This document shows positions 1-8,279 of a stretch of 64,000 nt of DNA, piece by piece. The notes under the pieces were generated by a model. That model was not told the DNA's origin, ran no database searches, and worked only from the letters and a program-made list of their open reading frames with translations. This stretch comes from Kaistella faecalis (lineage in GTDB: Bacteria > Bacteroidota > Bacteroidia > Flavobacteriales > Weeksellaceae), in the NCBI RefSeq assembly GCF_019195395.1, contig NZ_CP078067.1:2061783-2125782 (forward strand). Direction: 5' to 3'. A program made the translations under genes and the position numbers. Positions within the stretch are counted from its first letter, which is position 1; every line of letters starts with the position of its first letter.

Positions 1-370
1 GAATATAAATGGGCGACATTTCGCGGATGATCCGGATGTAATGCTCCTCTATTCCCATTTCTTCACAAGTCTCCCGTTTTGCAGTTTCTTCGAATGTTCG
101 GTCAGTTTCTTCTTTTTTTCCGCCGGGAAGCGAGATTTGTCCGCTGTGGCGGTCGCGTTCGTTTGTACTTCTCACCATCAAAGGGAAATACCATTCGTTA
201 TCCTTCAGGTAAAGCACAATATTTACTGCTGCGTATTTTGGATTTCTGTCTACAATTTCATCATATGAAAAAAGCGGACGGTAAGGTGGCGAATAAATCA
301 TGTGGGCATTCTCGCCCAGCAGTTCTGCGTCCTGAATTTTTTTGATAAGATCTCTCCCGAAAACTTCCAT
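1..370 (-). CDS. Nudix hydrolase, CoA pyrophosphatase-like (partial, 3' end outside window)
   Basis: About 123 residues are visible from the ATG at 368-370; the rest runs off the left edge. The protein starts MEVFGRDLIKKIQ and contains a region rich in R, S and G followed by SLPGGKKEE and, about 15 residues on, RETCEEMGI. That is a Nudix box (REUXEE core) preceded by the LMVRS...R...G...LPGG element known from the CoA diphosphatase (NudL/UPF0035) branch. Members cleave CoA and its derivatives to phosphopantetheine and 3',5'-ADP using Mg or Mn. The family assignment is firm; the CoA specificity is inferred from the extra motif. The gene is read away from the P-type ATPase gene's 3' end, on the same strand. 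Confidence 0.85.
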   Translation of the reverse strand, partial: MEVFGRDLIKKIQDAELLGENAHMIYSPPYRPLFSYDEIVDRNPKYAAVNIVLYLKDNEWYFPLMVRSTNERDRHSGQISLPGGKKEETDRTFEETAKRETCEEMGIEEHYIRIIREMSPIYI

Positions 371-439
371 TCCACAAATTTAAAGAATTGAATATTGAAA
401 GTGTTTTAAAGGAAAGTTAAATTTTAATTAAAGCTAAGT

Positions 440-2968
440 TTAAGTTTTTAAGTTAAGGTTTATCCTCTTTTTGCTTCGCCATCTTGTTCGGATTTTTACC
501 AGTTCGTACCAAAGTACAGAGATTAAACCAATCAGGATACAGAGTCCGAGTTCTGCAGCTGAAAGTCTTTCGAATAAAAAGAATTCGGTGAATGTAGGTA
601 CATACAGTAAAAGCAGCATGATTACTGTAGTGATCGAAATAATAAGAAGCACCAGGTTATTTCTGTAACTTAAAGTTGTGAAAATTGAATAATAAAATGA
701 TCTGTTTTGTAACGTTAAAAATATATTAGCGGCAACCAAGACAGTGAAAACCATAGTACGCGTATGAGCTTCATCAAAACCGTTCTGTACGGAATACTGA
801 TAGGTGAAAAGTGTTCCGGCAGAAATTACCAATCCCTGAATTATGCTCGTAAGCAGCTCTCTGCTGTTGAAAAAAGTAGTTTTGAAGGAACGCGGTTTCT
901 GGAGCATCGCATTTTTTTCCATCGGTTCATTTTCGAAGACGATAGAGCAGGTGGGACCCATAATCAGTTCTAAGAAAATCACATGAGCTGGCGTGAAGAT
1001 ATTCGGATAAATCCATCCCAACGCAAGCGGAATGAAAACCGTAAGAATTATCGGGATATGGATGGAAATAATATATTGGATTGCTTTTTTCAAGTTGGTA
1101 TAAATTTTCCGGCCCATCGCGACCGCATCTACCATTTTCGAGAGATCGTCTTCCATCAGAATTAAAGAAGCTGCCTGTTTGGCAATTTCTGTCCCTCTTT
1201 TTCCCATTGCGATCCCAATGTGCGCAGCTTTGAGCGCAGGACCGTCGTTTACGCCGTCGCCGGTCATTGCTACAATTTGATTCTTTGCCTTTAAAGCATT
1301 AATAATTCGGAGTTTTGCTTCAGGAAACATCCGGGTGAAAATATTAGTTTCCATTACGGTCTCCTGCAGTTCGGCCTCGGAAAGCTGCATGAGTTCATCG
1401 CCTGTTAAACTCTTGTCGGCACCTTGAAAATTAATCTGTTTAGCGATTGCCTGTGTGGTAGCTGCATTGTCGCCGGTAATAATTTTTACAGAAATGCCTG
1501 CCTGGTAAAAATCTTCGAGTACTTTACTGAAGTTTTCTTTCGGCGGATCATAAAATGCAACAATTCCCATGAAAGTAAAAGGAAGTTCCTGCTGGGTTTT
1601 AGGATAGTTCTCGCCAGAGAAATTGCTTTTCCCAACTCCTAAAACCCGGTAACCCTCTTTGGTTATTATTTCTATGGCATTTTCTACGATATGTTTTTCT
1701 TTGTCAGAAAGGTTGCATGCATTCATGATCGCTTCCGGAGCTCCTTTTGCAGCAATGATTTTTTCGCCGGAACTGTTTTTAAAAACGTGAGTCATCATCG
1801 GGGGTTTTCCTCCCAAAGGATATTCGTGAACCATTCTGAAACGGGGTCTTTCATCTTCAGGATTAAGATTCTGATACGCATCGTGAAGTGCGGTTTCCAT
1901 AGGATCGAAAGGAATCGGTTCGCTCGCCCACATCGCGAATCTGATGAGGTCTTTTTCTTCTGCCGTTAAAATTTGGTCAGGACTAGAAATTTTTTGAGTT
2001 CCCAGAGTGAAAATTTTAGCCAAACTCATTCTGTTCTCGGTGATCGTGCCGGTTTTATCGGTGCAGATTACGGTGGCACTTCCTAAAGTTTCCACGGTTT
2101 TCATCTGTTTTACCACAATCTGCATTTTCATGAGTCGCCAGGCGCCAATCGCCATAAATGCGGTGAACGCCATCGGGATTTCTTCAGGCAGGATACTCAT
2201 GGCTAGCGTTAAGGCTTTAAGCAAACTGTCAAGAATATCATACGAATTAAAGTAGTTGATTCCCCAAACGAAAAGAAATGCAGCAACTCCCGCGATGACC
2301 ATTTTTTTCACGAAATCATTAATCTGTATTTCGAGTGGAGTTTTTTCTTCCTGAATGTTTTCCAGACTTTTGCCTATTTTGCCAAGCTTGGTTTCATTTC
2401 CGATGCTTATCACGGTAATAATTGCCAGACCGCTCTCAACAGTTGTGCCTTTATAAGCAAAATGATCTTCTTTGTTTTTATCCTTAAAAACAGCGAAAGA
2501 TTCGCCGGTAAGAATTGATTCATTTACTGAAAAATCGTTTGAATGTACAATAACCCCGTCGGCCACAATCAAAGTTCCTTCTTCAATAATCAGGCTGTCG
2601 CCCACGACCAGATCTTCGCTGTTGATTTCCACCGATTCACCGTCCCGAATTACTTTACAGTTGGGCTGTGTAAAATATTTGAGTTTTTGCAGCGCATTCC
2701 GGCTGCGCGAATCCTGGTAGAGTGAAATAAGTGAAATGACTACAATAGCCGAAACCATGAAAATTCCGTCGCTCACCAGGCCGTTCACAAAATAGATCAG
2801 CGATGCAACCAAAAGCAAAATAATCATAGGTTCTTTAGCAAGGCTTTTTAAAGCATCTAAAAAAGTGTTTTCCTTTTTATACTTTAAAGTGTTTTCGCCA
2901 AATTTTTTACGGGCGAGAACTACTTCTTCAGCTGATAAACCTTGAATGTTAAAGTGATTTGCCGGCAT
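440..2968 (-). CDS. Cation-translocating P-type ATPase (P2/calcium-type)
   Basis: 842 residues, full length. Visible in order: N-terminal cation ATPase domain, actuator motif TGES (154-157), the membrane motif PEEIP (261-265) in the place of the PEGLP/PEEIP of calcium-type pumps, the phosphorylation site DKTGT with Asp304, the nucleotide-binding region, and the hinge TGDGVND (569-575), then a C-terminal membrane block of about six helices. The enzyme couples ATP hydrolysis to cation export across the inner membrane. PEEIP and the C-terminal layout favour a Ca2+-type (P2A/P2B) pump over heavy-metal types, since no CPC motif or N-terminal metal-binding domain is seen. The true ion cannot be read from the sequence. 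It is a single gene, with an unrelated terminator upstream at 3055-3082. Confidence 0.92.
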   Translation of the reverse strand: MPANHFNIQGLSAEEVVLARKKFGENTLKYKKENTFLDALKSLAKEPMIILLLVASLIYFVNGLVSDGIFMVSAIVVISLISLYQDSRSRNALQKLKYFTQPNCKVIRDGESVEINSEDLVVGDSLIIEEGTLIVADGVIVHSNDFSVNESILTGESFAVFKDKNKEDHFAYKGTTVESGLAIITVISIGNETKLGKIGKSLENIQEEKTPLEIQINDFVKKMVIAGVAAFLFVWGINYFNSYDILDSLLKALTLAMSILPEEIPMAFTAFMAIGAWRLMKMQIVVKQMKTVETLGSATVICTDKTGTITENRMSLAKIFTLGTQKISSPDQILTAEEKDLIRFAMWASEPIPFDPMETALHDAYQNLNPEDERPRFRMVHEYPLGGKPPMMTHVFKNSSGEKIIAAKGAPEAIMNACNLSDKEKHIVENAIEIITKEGYRVLGVGKSNFSGENYPKTQQELPFTFMGIVAFYDPPKENFSKVLEDFYQAGISVKIITGDNAATTQAIAKQINFQGADKSLTGDELMQLSEAELQETVMETNIFTRMFPEAKLRIINALKAKNQIVAMTGDGVNDGPALKAAHIGIAMGKRGTEIAKQAASLILMEDDLSKMVDAVAMGRKIYTNLKKAIQYIISIHIPIILTVFIPLALGWIYPNIFTPAHVIFLELIMGPTCSIVFENEPMEKNAMLQKPRSFKTTFFNSRELLTSIIQGLVISAGTLFTYQYSVQNGFDEAHTRTMVFTVLVAANIFLTLQNRSFYYSIFTTLSYRNNLVLLIISITTVIMLLLLYVPTFTEFFLFERLSAAELGLCILIGLISVLWYELVKIRTRWRSKKRINLNLKT

Positions 2969-3054
2969 AGCTCATTATTTTAAACTGTTTGTAGTAAACG
3001 AACTGTAATTTACAAAATTTCCGGCTAAATTTTTAATAGAATATTAATTACTTA

Positions 3055-3082
3055 TAAAAAAAACTCCCTCTAAGAGGGAGTT
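3055..3082 (-). terminator. Rho-independent terminator after rng
   Basis: The arms AACTCCCTC (3062-3070) and GAGGGAGTT (3074-3082) form a 9-bp stem with a TAA loop. An A-run on the plus strand to the left supplies the U-tract for minus-strand transcripts. It lies about 50 bp after the rng stop. Confidence 0.85.
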
Positions 3083-3134
3083 GTAAATTGTAACAGCAAA
3101 TTTTTGAATGAAATCTGCTTTGATGTTTTGGTTT

Positions 3135-4694
3135 TTAATTAGAATAGCTCATGAGTTCTTCTTTCTTGGAATTGATAAGTTTATATTCCAGATATTTAAA
3201 TGAATCACGGGGTATGATTGTGACCCATTTTTTGTATTTCAGATACCATTTGGTCTGGATGCTAACGATGCCTTTTGTGAGGTAAGCTTCAACAAAAGGA
3301 TGTACGTGAAGGAAAATTTTGCCTTTTTCTTTTTGAATCAAACCTCTTATCACTTCCTCCATACGTTCAACAACAACGATTGGAGCAAGAATTTCGCCGT
3401 CGGCATTAGGGTTTTCTTCTTTGGTTTCGATGATGTTTTCCGGGCGGGTTCTCTGCCGTGTAAGCTGTATTAATCCGAATTTACTTGGTGGTAAAATTTT
3501 GTGACGGGCTTTGTCGCGGCTCATTTCCGATTTCAGATGTTCGTATAAATCACGGCGGTGATCTGCATTAATCATGTCAATGAAATCAATCACGATGATT
3601 CCGCCCATGTCGCGAAGTCTTAGCTGGCGGGCAATTTCAGTTGCTGCCATCTTATTCACAGTCAGTGCGTGTTCTTTACTTGCTGAATTGCCGGATGAAA
3701 TGTTGTTTCCGGAATTCACATCAACTACGTGAAGGGCTTCCGTATGTTCAATCACCAAATAGGCACCTTTGGAACTAGGAATGTTTACATGCTTGCCGAA
3801 ACTCTGTTTCAGTTGCTTTTCAACATTGTAATATTCCATCAATGGAATGGGTTTATCGTAGAACTGAACGATGTTTTTGCGTTCCGGCGCAATGACTTCG
3901 ATGTAGGCTTTCATGTCATCAACCATCTGCTCGTCATCACAAATAATAGAAACAAAATCTGCATTGAAATTATCGCGGAGAATTGATGAAGCTTTGTCTT
4001 CTTCACTTAAAACGCGGCTCGGAACTTTATTTTTCTGAAGATTCTTGAAGGTAGTTTCCCATTTCTGGACCAACTGATTCATGTCGTTGTGCAGTTCTGC
4101 AACTTTTTTGCCTTCTGCAACTGTTCTGATGATTACACCGAAACCTTCGGGTTTAATACTTTCAATTAAAGTACGTAAACGCTCTCTTTCTTCGGCGCTG
4201 CCTATTTTTTTGGAGATGGATACGCTTTTGTCGAAAGGTATTAAAACGAGAAATCGTCCTGTTAAGGAGATTTGGGTCGAAATTCTTGGGCCTTTTGTAG
4301 AAATGGGCTCTTTGGTAATCTGTAGAATAACGCTGTCGTCTTTTGCCAGAACCTTGTCGATGAGGCCGTTTTTATTAATTTCTGGCTGAATTTCGAAGTT
4401 TTTAAGGGAAGAATTCTGCTGCTTTTTGGCAACAGTGTCTTTCAGGAATTTTTTGTAGGTCAGGAACTGTGGTCCTAAATCCTGATAATGCAAAAAAGCA
4501 TCTTTTTCGTACCCGATGCTCACGAAAGCAGCATTAAGGTTGGGTGCGAGTTTTTTTACTTTACCGATAAATAAATCACCAACTACGAAGTCGCTTTTAT
4601 CTTCCTGTTCATGAAGTTCAAAAAGCCTTCCGTCTTCCAAAAGGGCAATTTTAGATTTTTCATCTTCATGCGATATAATGAGTTCTTTCTTCAT
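3135..4694 (-). CDS. rng: Ribonuclease E/G family endoribonuclease
   Basis: 519 residues. An S1-type RNA-binding region lies at about 35-130, followed by the RNase E/G catalytic region. The metal-binding acidic motifs are present: HVVDVNSGN with Asp325 and GGIIVIDFIDM with Asp370/Asp373. It would cut single-stranded AU-rich RNA in rRNA maturation and mRNA decay. The position after LTRQRTRPENI, where E. coli RNase E/G carries the zinc-link CPxCxG that joins two protomers, has no cysteine here; the only cysteine in the protein is Cys252. The length fits RNase G rather than RNase E, and no long disordered C-terminal scaffold is present. The 29-residue basic protein and HU lie just upstream on the same strand, an arrangement that may be co-transcribed. 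Confidence 0.93.
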   Translation of the reverse strand: MKKELIISHEDEKSKIALLEDGRLFELHEQEDKSDFVVGDLFIGKVKKLAPNLNAAFVSIGYEKDAFLHYQDLGPQFLTYKKFLKDTVAKKQQNSSLKNFEIQPEINKNGLIDKVLAKDDSVILQITKEPISTKGPRISTQISLTGRFLVLIPFDKSVSISKKIGSAEERERLRTLIESIKPEGFGVIIRTVAEGKKVAELHNDMNQLVQKWETTFKNLQKNKVPSRVLSEEDKASSILRDNFNADFVSIICDDEQMVDDMKAYIEVIAPERKNIVQFYDKPIPLMEYYNVEKQLKQSFGKHVNIPSSKGAYLVIEHTEALHVVDVNSGNNISSGNSASKEHALTVNKMAATEIARQLRLRDMGGIIVIDFIDMINADHRRDLYEHLKSEMSRDKARHKILPPSKFGLIQLTRQRTRPENIIETKEENPNADGEILAPIVVVERMEEVIRGLIQKEKGKIFLHVHPFVEAYLTKGIVSIQTKWYLKYKKWVTIIPRDSFKYLEYKLINSKKEELMSYSN

Positions 4695-4962
4695 TCTTGT
4701 ATAGAGGAATTAAAAATCTTAGATAAAGGAAATTTACTCAAATTCCGCAAATATCACTAATATTTTTAACTGTTTTGGTACGTAAATAATGTTTACCGGC
4801 TAAGAATGGGTATTTTATGGGGCATAATCAGCTTTGAAATCTGGTATTGCCAAATCCTTTAATCCTTATTTTTAAATTTGGAGCAAAACAAAAATATAGT
4901 CGGTGAAATTTTATAAATATAAAAACACCAACTATATTGTTATATTGTAAATCGCGAATAGC

Positions 4963-5052
4963 TTATTTTTTCTTATGTCTGTTCGCTCTTCTTCTTTTCT
5001 TTCTTTTGTGAGTTGCAACCTTGTGTCTCTTTCTCTTTTTTCCGCTTGGCAT
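4963..5052 (-). CDS. 29-residue highly basic small protein (ribosome-associated candidate)
   Basis: The ORF runs from ATG (5050-5052) to TAA (4963-4965). The product begins MPSGKKRKRHKVATH and ends RANRHKKK; nearly two thirds of its residues are K, R or H, with no acidic residue and no hydrophobic stretch. It is too short for most gene callers. Such very basic 25-35 residue proteins include ribosomal proteins like THX and bL36-sized subunits; as far as I recall similar MPSGKKRKRHK sequences occur in other Bacteroidetes, but I could not check this. Its location between rng and the HU gene, all minus strand, fits an RNA- or DNA-binding role. The function is not established from this window. Confidence 0.75.
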   Translation of the reverse strand: MPSGKKRKRHKVATHKRKKRRRANRHKKK

Positions 5053-5096
5053 AATTTAAAAATTTTTAGTTTGTAACTTATATATTCTCTGGTTTA

Positions 5097-5387
5097 TTAT
5101 TTAATTGCTACTTTGGTTTTTACCTTCTCAACAAAAGTTTTAGATGGTTTAAAAGCCGGGATATTGTGAGCCGGGATTTCGATTGCCGTATTTTTGGAAA
5201 TGTTTCTTCCTGTTTTTGCTGCTCTTGTTTTAATAACGAATGATCCGAAACCTCTTAAATAAACATTGTCGCCATTATACATTGAAGTTCTGATTTCCTG
5301 CATGAACGCCTCTACAACTTTCTGAGTTTCATTCTTTTCAGTTCCCAATTTATTCGAGATGGTGCTCACCAATTCTGCCTTTGTCAT
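5097..5387 (-). CDS. HU-family DNA-binding protein
   Basis: 96 residues, normal length for HU/IHF. It begins MTKAELVSTISNKLG, with the helical N-terminal dimerisation half, then the beta-arm segment VYLRGFGSFVIKTRAAKTGRNI and the conserved IPAHNIPAFKPSK element (GRNI...P...F.P.K signature). It bends and compacts DNA as a dimer. A TATATTTG box lies on the minus strand 30 bp upstream of the start (CAAATATA at 5417-5424). That box sits inside the gap to the divergent mutY gene, whose start is only 47 bp away. Confidence 0.95.
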   Translation of the reverse strand: MTKAELVSTISNKLGTEKNETQKVVEAFMQEIRTSMYNGDNVYLRGFGSFVIKTRAAKTGRNISKNTAIEIPAHNIPAFKPSKTFVEKVKTKVAIK

Positions 5388-5416
5388 TTCCTTTATTTAT
5401 TTATATTTTTGGTGTG

Positions 5417-5424
5417 CAAATATA
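5417..5424 (-). promoter_or_regulatory. -7 promoter element for the HU gene
   Basis: CAAATATA on the plus strand reads TATATTTG on the minus strand, a full match to the Bacteroidetes -7 consensus TAnnTTTG. No clear -33 TTG lies at the expected distance. Confidence 0.5.
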
Positions 5425-5434
5425 AGAACATTTT

Positions 5435-6475
5435 TTGAAAAGTAAAAAACAAAATGCTGATTTTCTTCACGTTGGTGAATTGCTGTTGGCATGGTACAAA
5501 ATACACGGCAGGGACTTACCGTTCCGAAATACGAATGATCCCTATAAGATCTGGATCTGCGAAATCATTTTTCAGCAAACAAGAATAGAGCAGGGTTTAA
5601 ATCACTATAACAGATTTGTAGAGCGGTTTCCGGATGTGCAAACCCTTGCCAATGCTGAAAACGACGAGGTTTTACTGTATTGGAAGGGACTTGGCTATTA
5701 TTCCCGCGCACTTAACCTTCATAAAGCGGCCCTTCAGATTGTACATGAATTTAATGGAAAGTTTCCCGAGGATTATGATGACATCCTAAGTTTGAAAGGG
5801 GTTGGCAAATATACTGCAGCAGCAGTTTCGAGTATCTGTTTCGGAGCGAAGATTCCAGCCGTTGACGGGAATTTCTACCGCGTACTTTCGCGGGTTTTTG
5901 CTGATGATTTCGATATTTCAAACTCGAAAGCCTTTTCGTATTTCTCTGAACTGGCTTTAAGAATGATGCCTGAAAACGAAGCCGGGCATTTCAACGAAGC
6001 CATGATGGATCTCGGATCAGAAATCTGCAAGCCCAAAACCCCACAATGCGATAACTGTCCTTTAAATAAGGATTGCATAGCTTTCAATTTAGGAAAGATT
6101 CACCAATTTCCTGTAAAATCTAAAAAAGTAAAACCTACAGATCTCGAACTGACGTATTATTATGTGGAGTATAACGGCCGCTTTCTCATTAAACGAAGAG
6201 GCGATGATTTTATCTGGAAAAGACTTTATGAATTTCCTGTGGAAATTCCCGAAGAATTCAAAAAAGAAATTGTGCATCACAAAACCGTTTCGCACAAACT
6301 CACGCATAAAAATCTAACGGTGCAGATTTATAAAGTGATTCTGAATTCGGAAGAAATATTTATAAATTTCGCTTTGGAAAATGGTTTTACCGCTATAGAT
6401 TTGGAAGAATCTCACCAGAAATCTTTCCCGAAACCGCTGGAAAATTATTTAAAATGGATTGAAAGTGAAATTTAA
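5435..6475 (+). CDS. mutY: A/G-specific adenine glycosylase MutY
   Basis: 346 residues. It removes adenine mispaired with 8-oxoguanine or G in base-excision repair. Visible: the catalytic glutamate in IWICEIIFQQTRIEQG, the helix-hairpin-helix LKGVGKYTAAAV with the following VDGN (catalytic Asp), and the [4Fe-4S] loop CKPKTPQCDNCPLNKDC with spacing C-x6-C-x2-C-x5-C, then a C-terminal Nudix-like domain (about 225-346) that reads the 8-oxoG. No ATG exists in frame near the N-terminus; an in-frame stop at 5423 limits the start, so TTG at 5435 is the likely initiator, with TTG at 5480 as a second choice. It is divergent from the HU gene. Confidence 0.93.
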   Translation: MKSKKQNADFLHVGELLLAWYKIHGRDLPFRNTNDPYKIWICEIIFQQTRIEQGLNHYNRFVERFPDVQTLANAENDEVLLYWKGLGYYSRALNLHKAALQIVHEFNGKFPEDYDDILSLKGVGKYTAAAVSSICFGAKIPAVDGNFYRVLSRVFADDFDISNSKAFSYFSELALRMMPENEAGHFNEAMMDLGSEICKPKTPQCDNCPLNKDCIAFNLGKIHQFPVKSKKVKPTDLELTYYYVEYNGRFLIKRRGDDFIWKRLYEFPVEIPEEFKKEIVHHKTVSHKLTHKNLTVQIYKVILNSEEIFINFALENGFTAIDLEESHQKSFPKPLENYLKWIESEI

Positions 6476-6540
6476 ATTTAACATTATCAGTTTTATGGAC
6501 TCTAACTACAAATCAGTCAATAGTAGTAAATGTTTGAAAT

Positions 6541-6604
6541 GGATTTAGGAATCTTTTAGAATTAAATGATTGATATGCAAAATAAAAAGAAGATTCCTAA
6601 ATCC
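6541..6604. repeat. Inverted repeat between mutY and gldD
   Basis: GGATTTAGGAATCTT (6541-6555) is repeated in perfect inverse as AAGATTCCTAAATCC (6590-6604), a 15-bp stem with a 34-nt loop. No T-run directly follows, so a normal terminator is unlikely. It lies where other flavobacteria, as far as I recall, carry ssb and gldE between mutY and gldD. A 45-codon ORF (6575-6712) overlaps the right arm and the start of gldD; it is not called as a gene. Confidence 0.6.
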
Positions 6605-6692
6605 TTTTTCTTTGAAAATTTCTTCCCGTTCATCTTTGGTTATTTCATCATTTCGATGCTAAATCGCCCGCTAAAATCTCAAATCAAATTTG

Positions 6693-6700
6693 TACTTTTG
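6693..6700 (+). promoter_or_regulatory. -7 promoter element for gldD
   Basis: TACTTTTG matches TAnnTTTG exactly and ends 4 bp before the gldD ATG (6705). If used, the transcript would be leaderless or nearly so. No good -33 TTG is visible upstream. Confidence 0.4.
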
Positions 6701-6704
6701 CGCA

Positions 6705-7259
6705 ATGTTTAAAAAACTCATTTTCACATTTTTAGGATTTGTTTTGTTTTCGTGTGCCGAAGAGGCGCAGCCGAAACCTTCCGGTGAACTTCGGTTAGAA
6801 TATCCGCTGGCAAAATATCAGCAATACAGTTCGCCCTGCGGTTTCAGCTTCGAATACTCAGATTTTGCTAAAATTGTAAATGCAAAAAACAACTGCTGGT
6901 ATTATATTGAATACCCGGAAATGAAAGCAAAAGTCTTTCTTACGTATTTCCCGGTTAAAAATGATTTTAACCTCCATGTGAAAGAGTCGGAGAAAATGGT
7001 TTATGAACATACCATTAAAGCAAGCAGTATCGATACCCAATCATTTACTTATCCCGAACGGAATGTTTTCGGGAATTTCTATGAACTAAGCGGGCCCACT
7101 GCCTCTAATCTGCAGTTTTTTGTTACAGATTCCACCAGACATTACGTCACTGCAAACCTCTATTTCAACTCCAGACCGAAGCCCGATTCTCTGGCGCCGG
7201 CTGTTGCTTATATCAAGAAAGATTTACAGCATTTAATCGATACATTTGAATGGAAATAA
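6705..7259 (+). CDS. gldD: Gliding motility lipoprotein GldD
   Basis: 184 residues from the ATG at 6705; a longer reading from TTG 6690 would put five extra residues before a perfect lipoprotein signal. MFKKLIFTFLGFVLFSC is a signal peptide with lipobox cysteine 17. The mature part has the family's QPKPSGELRLEYP opening and Tyr/Trp-rich body. In Flavobacterium johnsoniae GldD is required for gliding and is linked to the type IX secretion machinery; its biochemical role is not known. The usual partner genes ssb and gldE are not between mutY and gldD here; an inverted repeat occupies the 229-bp gap instead. Confidence 0.88.
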   Translation: MFKKLIFTFLGFVLFSCAEEAQPKPSGELRLEYPLAKYQQYSSPCGFSFEYSDFAKIVNAKNNCWYYIEYPEMKAKVFLTYFPVKNDFNLHVKESEKMVYEHTIKASSIDTQSFTYPERNVFGNFYELSGPTASNLQFFVTDSTRHYVTANLYFNSRPKPDSLAPAVAYIKKDLQHLIDTFEWK

Positions 7260-7298
7260 TTTTCCGTCAATTAAATTAAAACTTAAAAACAAATATAA

Positions 7299-8219
7299 AT
7301 GAAACTATTAGTCGTTGGTTCTGTCGCTTTTGACGCTATTGAAACTCCGTTCGGAAAAACAGATAAAATTTTGGGCGGTGCGGCAACCTATATTGGGATT
7401 GCTTCTTCGATTCTTAATGTTGAATCGGGAATCGTTTCGGTAATTGGTGGTGATTTTCCGCAGTCCGATCTTGAAATGCTTACCTCCAGAGGTGTAAATG
7501 TTGAAGGAATTGAAATTATTAAAGAAGGCAAAACTTTTTTCTGGAGCGGCAAATATCACAACGACTTAAATTCCAGAGATACTTTGGTAACCGAAGTAAA
7601 TGTTTTGGAAAATTTCGACCCGAAAATTCCTGAATCAATGCAGGATTCCGAAATCTTATTATTAGGGAACCTGCATCCGGGTGTTCAGCTTTCTGTATTG
7701 GAAAAAATGCATAACCGCCCGAAACTGGTGATTTTAGATACGATGAATTTCTGGATGGATTCTGCTTGGGATACTTTAATGCTGATGATTGCAAAAACAG
7801 ATGTAATCACCATTAACGATGAAGAGGCGAGACAGCTTTCCGGAGAATATTCTTTGGTAAAAGCTGCCAAAAAAATCCATGAAATGGGACCTGAGTTCGT
7901 TATCATCAAGAAAGGCGAACACGGCGCGTTGCTTTTCCACAACGGGAAAATATTTGCCATTCCTGCGCTTCCGCTTGAAGAAGTTTTCGATCCAACCGGA
8001 GCCGGCGATACTTTTGCAGGTGGTTTTGCTGCGTATCTTGCTAAAAAGGAAGATTTCAGTTTCGAAACGATGAAGTCAGCATTGATTGTAGGTTCTGCAA
8101 TGGCGTCATTCACCGTAGAAAAATTCGGAACCGAAAGATTACAGGAAGTTACCGAGAGCGAAATGATCGCAAGAATCAAGAGTTTCAAAGATTTAACCAC
8201 TTTCGAGGTTGAAGTTTAA
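7299..8219 (+). CDS. PfkB-family carbohydrate/nucleoside kinase
   Basis: 306 residues, usual for ribokinase-type kinases. The N-terminal GGAATYIGIASSIL element (di-glycine hinge) and the C-terminal signature DPTGAGDTFAGGF, holding the anion hole and catalytic Asp, are both present. It transfers phosphate from ATP to a sugar or nucleoside hydroxyl. The substrate cannot be told from sequence. The gene starts 39 bp after gldD and precedes the two PPIase genes on the same strand, so co-transcription is possible; a physiological link to them is not evident. Confidence 0.9.
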   Translation: MKLLVVGSVAFDAIETPFGKTDKILGGAATYIGIASSILNVESGIVSVIGGDFPQSDLEMLTSRGVNVEGIEIIKEGKTFFWSGKYHNDLNSRDTLVTEVNVLENFDPKIPESMQDSEILLLGNLHPGVQLSVLEKMHNRPKLVILDTMNFWMDSAWDTLMLMIAKTDVITINDEEARQLSGEYSLVKAAKKIHEMGPEFVIIKKGEHGALLFHNGKIFAIPALPLEEVFDPTGAGDTFAGGFAAYLAKKEDFSFETMKSALIVGSAMASFTVEKFGTERLQEVTESEMIARIKSFKDLTTFEVEV

Positions 8220-8279
8220 AATTCTGAGCCATTCAGTAATCACACCCATGTCATTTTCAAATTAAAAGAACATTTAAGT

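Noticed and set aside
6575..6712. 45-codon ORF before gldD (Phe-rich, one hydrophobic stretch)
   Set aside because: It covers the right arm of the inverted repeat and overlaps the gldD start; no support for translation.
7685..8200. 171-codon minus-strand ORF inside the PfkB kinase gene
   Set aside because: Ser/Leu-rich shadow of a conserved kinase; no domain recognised.
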